Assembly (NCBI GenBank): GCA_951230915.1
Contig: OX579637.1
Span: forward strand, 25,482,001 to 25,546,000
Length of the DNA: 64,000 bases
Direction: 5' to 3'
From: Antitrichia curtipendula
Lineage: Eukaryota > Streptophyta > Bryopsida > Hypnales > Leucodontaceae
Made by a program: the position numbers and the translations under genes
Shown here: in pieces, positions 61,260 to 64,000 of the stretch
Position numbering within the stretch: position 1 is the first letter of the stretch
How the letters are laid out: every line of letters starts with the position of its first letter
The notes under the pieces: model-generated
What the model was told of the DNA's origin: nothing
The model's input: the letters and a program-made list of their open reading frames with translations, nothing else
Databases searched by the model: none

Positions 61260-64000
61260 TCTTTCATTATTCACGTGAGCGTGGATTCAATGCTATACAC
61301 AACTTAAATATTTTTGTGCATTCTAATACTTGAGGGTGTTTACAACTTTTACAACTTTCTACAAGTCACCTTCAAAGTGGAATTCTATGACATTAGATGT
61401 GGAGGCCACGAAACTACAGGTTCAGTTTAATTCCGATTCTTTTATTATTCACGTGAGGGTGGATTCAATAATACGCACAAATTAAATATTTTTGTGCATT
61501 CTAATACTTGAGGGTGTTTACAACTCTTACAACTATCTTCAAGTCACTTTCAAAGTGGAATTCTATGACATTAGATGTGGAGGCCACGAAACTACAGGTT
61601 CAGTTTAATTCCGATTCTTTTATTATGCACGTGAGGGTGGATTGAATGCTACGCACAACTTAAATATTTTTTGGCATTCTAATACTTGAGGGTGTTTACA
61701 ACTCTTACAACTTTCTCCAAGTCACTTTCAAAGTGGAATTCGCTGACATTAGATCTGGAGGCCACAAAACTACAAGTTCAGTTTAATTCCGATTCTTTCA
61801 TTTTTCACGTGAGGATGGATTCAATGCTACGCACAACTTAAATATTTTTGTGCATTCTAATACTTGAGGGTGGTTACAACTCTTACAACTATCTTCAAGT
61901 CACTTTCAAAGTGGAATTCTATGACATTAGATGTGGAGGCCACGAAACTACAGGTTCAGTTTAATTCCGGTTCTTTTATTATTCACGTGAGGGTGGACTC
62001 AATGCTACACACAACTTAAATATTTTTGTGCATTCTAATACTTGAGGGTGTTTTCAACTCTTACAACTGTCTTCAAGTCATTTCCAAAGTGGAATTCTAT
62101 GATAATAGATGTGGAGGCCACGAAACTCCAGGTTCAGTTTAATTCCGATTCTTTTATTATTCACGTGAGCGTGGATTCAATGCTATACACAACTTAAATA
62201 TTTTTGTGCATTCTAATACTTGAGGGTGTTTACAACTCTTACAACTATCTTCAAGTCACTTTCAAAGTGGAATTCTATGACATTAGATGTGGAGGCCACG
62301 AAACTACAGGTTCAGTTTAATTCCGATTCTTTCATTATTCACGTGAGGGTGGATTCAATGCTACGCACAAATTAAATATTTTTGTGCATTCTAATACTTG
62401 AGGGTGTTTACAACTCTAACAGCTTTCTTCAAGTCATTTTCAAAGTGGAATTCTATGACATTAGATGTGGAGGCCACGAAACTACAAGTTCAGTTTAAAT
62501 CCGATTCTTTCATTATTCACGTGAGGGTGGATTCAATGCTACGCACAACTTGAATATTTTTGTGCATTCTAATACTTGAGGGTGGTTACAACTCTTACAA
62601 CTATCTTCAAGTCACTTTCAGAGTGGAATTCTATGACATTAGATGTGGAGGCCACGAAACTACAGGTTCAGTTTAATTCCGGTTCTTTTATTATTCACGT
62701 GAGGGTGGACTCAATGCTACACACAACTTAAATATTTTTGTGCATTCTAATACTTGAGGGTGTTTTCAACTCTTACAACTGTCTTCAAGTCATTTCCAAA
62801 GTGGAATTCTATGATAATAGATGTGGAGGCCACGAAACTCCAGGTTCAGTTTAATTCCGATTCTTTTATTATTCACGTGAGCGTGGATTCAATGCTATAC
62901 ACAACTTAAATATTTTTGTGCATTCTAATACTTGAGGGTGTTTACAACTCTTACAACTATCTTCAAGTCACTTTCAAAGTGGAATTCTATGACATTAGAT
63001 GTGGAGGCCACGAAACTACAGGTTCAGTTTAATTCCGATTCTTTCATTATTCACGTGAGGGTGGATTCAATGCTACGCACAAATTGAATATTTTTGTGCA
63101 TTCTAATACTTGAGGGTGTTTACAACTCTAACAGCTTTCTTCAAGTCATTTTCAAAGTGGAATTCTCTGACATTAGATGTGGAGGCCACGAAACTACAAG
63201 TTCAGTTTAAATCCGATTCTTTCATTATTCACGTGAGGGTGGATTCAATGCTACGCACAACTTGAATATTTTTGTGCATTCTAATACTTGAGGGTGGTTA
63301 CAACTCTTACAACTATCTTCAAGTCACTTTCAGAGTGGAATTCTATGACATTAGATGTGGAGGCCACGAAACTACAGGTTCAGTTTAAATCCGATTCTTT
63401 CATTATTCACGTGAGGGTGGATTCAATGCTACGCACAACTTAAATATTTTTGTGCATTCTAATACTTGAGGGTGTTTTCAACTCTTACAACTTTCTTCAA
63501 GTCATTTCCAAAATGGAATTCTATGATAATAGATGTGGAGGCCACGAAACTCCAGGTTCAGTTTAATTCCGATTCTTTTATTATTCACGTGAGCGTGGAT
63601 TCAATGCTATACACAACTTAAATATTTTTGTGCATTCTAATACTTGAGGGTGTTTACAACTTTTACAACTTTCTACAAGTCACCTTCAAAGTGGAATTCT
63701 ATGACATTAGATGTGGAGGCCACGAAACTACAGGTTCAGTTTAATTCCGATTCTTTTATTATTCACGTGAGGGTGGATTCAATAATACGCACAAATTAAA
63801 TATTTTTGTGCATTCTAATACTTGAGGGTGGTTACAACTCTTACAACTATCTTCAAGTCACTTTCAAAGTGGAATTCTATGACATTAGATGTGGAGGCCA
63901 CGAAACTACAGGTTCAGTTTAATTCCGATTCTTTTATTATGCACGTGAGGGTGGATTGAATGCTACGCACAACTTAAATATTTTTTGGCATTCTAATACT
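61260..64000. repeat. Higher-order repeat with 13-monomer offset (2,314 bp)
   Basis: The stretch 61,260-61,686 recurs at 63,574-64,000, exactly 2,314 bp later. It carries the linked variants GTGAGCGTGG, CACCTTCAAAG, TTCAATAATACGC, TATGCACGTGAGG with GATTGAATGCTACGC, and TTTTTTGGCATTC. The second copy is cut by the window end. Confidence 0.8.

Larger units (their letters stand above)
25943..64000. repeat. 178-bp satellite array, ~214 copies, continues past window
   Basis: Head-to-tail monomers fill 38 kb without interruption. The period is exactly 178 bp over most of the array; rare 1-bp indels exist (the GTGGATCAATG variant, and an extra T near 47,867). Numbering a monomer from TTCACGTGAGGG: a perfect palindrome TCACGTGA at 2-9; a dyad GCACAAA/TTTGTGC at 28-34 and 44-50 around a 9-nt AT loop; direct repeat TGAGGGTG at 7-14 and 62-69; TTACAAC twice (71-77, 80-86); a dyad CACTTT-C-AAAGTG at 98-110; an EcoRI site GAATTC at 111-116; GGAGGCCACGAAACTACAGG near 132-151. 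The monomers are AT-rich and non-coding. The size equals one nucleosome plus linker, as in many plant centromeric satellites. I recognise no similarity to a named satellite. Confidence 0.97.

Noticed and set aside
25943..64000. Regular spacing reminiscent of a CRISPR array
   Set aside because: There are no unique spacers; the entire 178-bp period repeats. The context is eukaryotic.

Overview
The window looks like nuclear DNA from a land plant. It is gene-poor heterochromatin at the edge of a very large satellite array. The plant assignment rests on a CACTA-type miniature element with a 3-bp target duplication, on several copies of a protein resembling the plant-specific 'Putative plant transposon protein' (Transposase_32) family, and on nested decayed transposons beside a ~178-bp satellite. 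Lineage within plants cannot be fixed from the sequence; proteins of the GHTHDDID (DUF7869-like) type make a seed-free plant a guess only. I see no intact host gene, no tRNA or rRNA gene and no CRISPR array.

Layout. (1) 1-6.7 kb: AT-rich, nearly featureless DNA. It holds a 160-bp CACTA-type hairpin MITE (315-474), three small tandem repeats and one unidentified coding-like stretch. (2) 6.7-20.7 kb: a mosaic of dead mobile elements, all on the minus strand, from two related families called A and B here. B1 lies at 6.7-9.7 kb, a 3' fragment B3 at 11.5-13.1 kb, A1 at 13.4-16.05 kb, A2 at 16.1-19.26 kb and B2 at 19.26-20.67 kb. (3) 20.67-25.94 kb: two direct, nested copies of another element whose minus-strand gene encodes a protein with a Cys motif and the motif GHTHDDIDALF. 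Both copies begin at the same terminal sequence, followed by a conserved 9-nt-loop hairpin and a tRNA-like (SINE-like) segment. (4) 25.94-64.0 kb: about 214 head-to-tail copies of a 178-bp satellite, without any insertion, running off the right end. The left ~2 kb is divergent (177-180 bp units). The interior shows many higher-order repeats with offsets of 5, 9, 10, 11, 13, 18, 26, 28 and 29 monomers.

How the parts relate. Elements appear to have landed inside one another (B2, then DUF7869 copy 1, then copy 2), and the satellite then cut the innermost gene in mid-frame at 25,942/25,943. The missing 5' halves are therefore predicted to lie on the far side of the array, if they survive. Most coding copies keep long open frames broken by TAG, TGA or TAA codons at positions where a related copy has Gln, Trp or Arg, with very few indels. 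This fits C-to-T decay of methylated transposons. The satellite has nucleosome-like length, a perfect 8-bp palindrome TCACGTGA in nearly every unit, two further dyads, uninterrupted homogeneity and higher-order structure. It is a strong candidate for a centromeric or pericentromeric repeat and is the most interesting object in the window.
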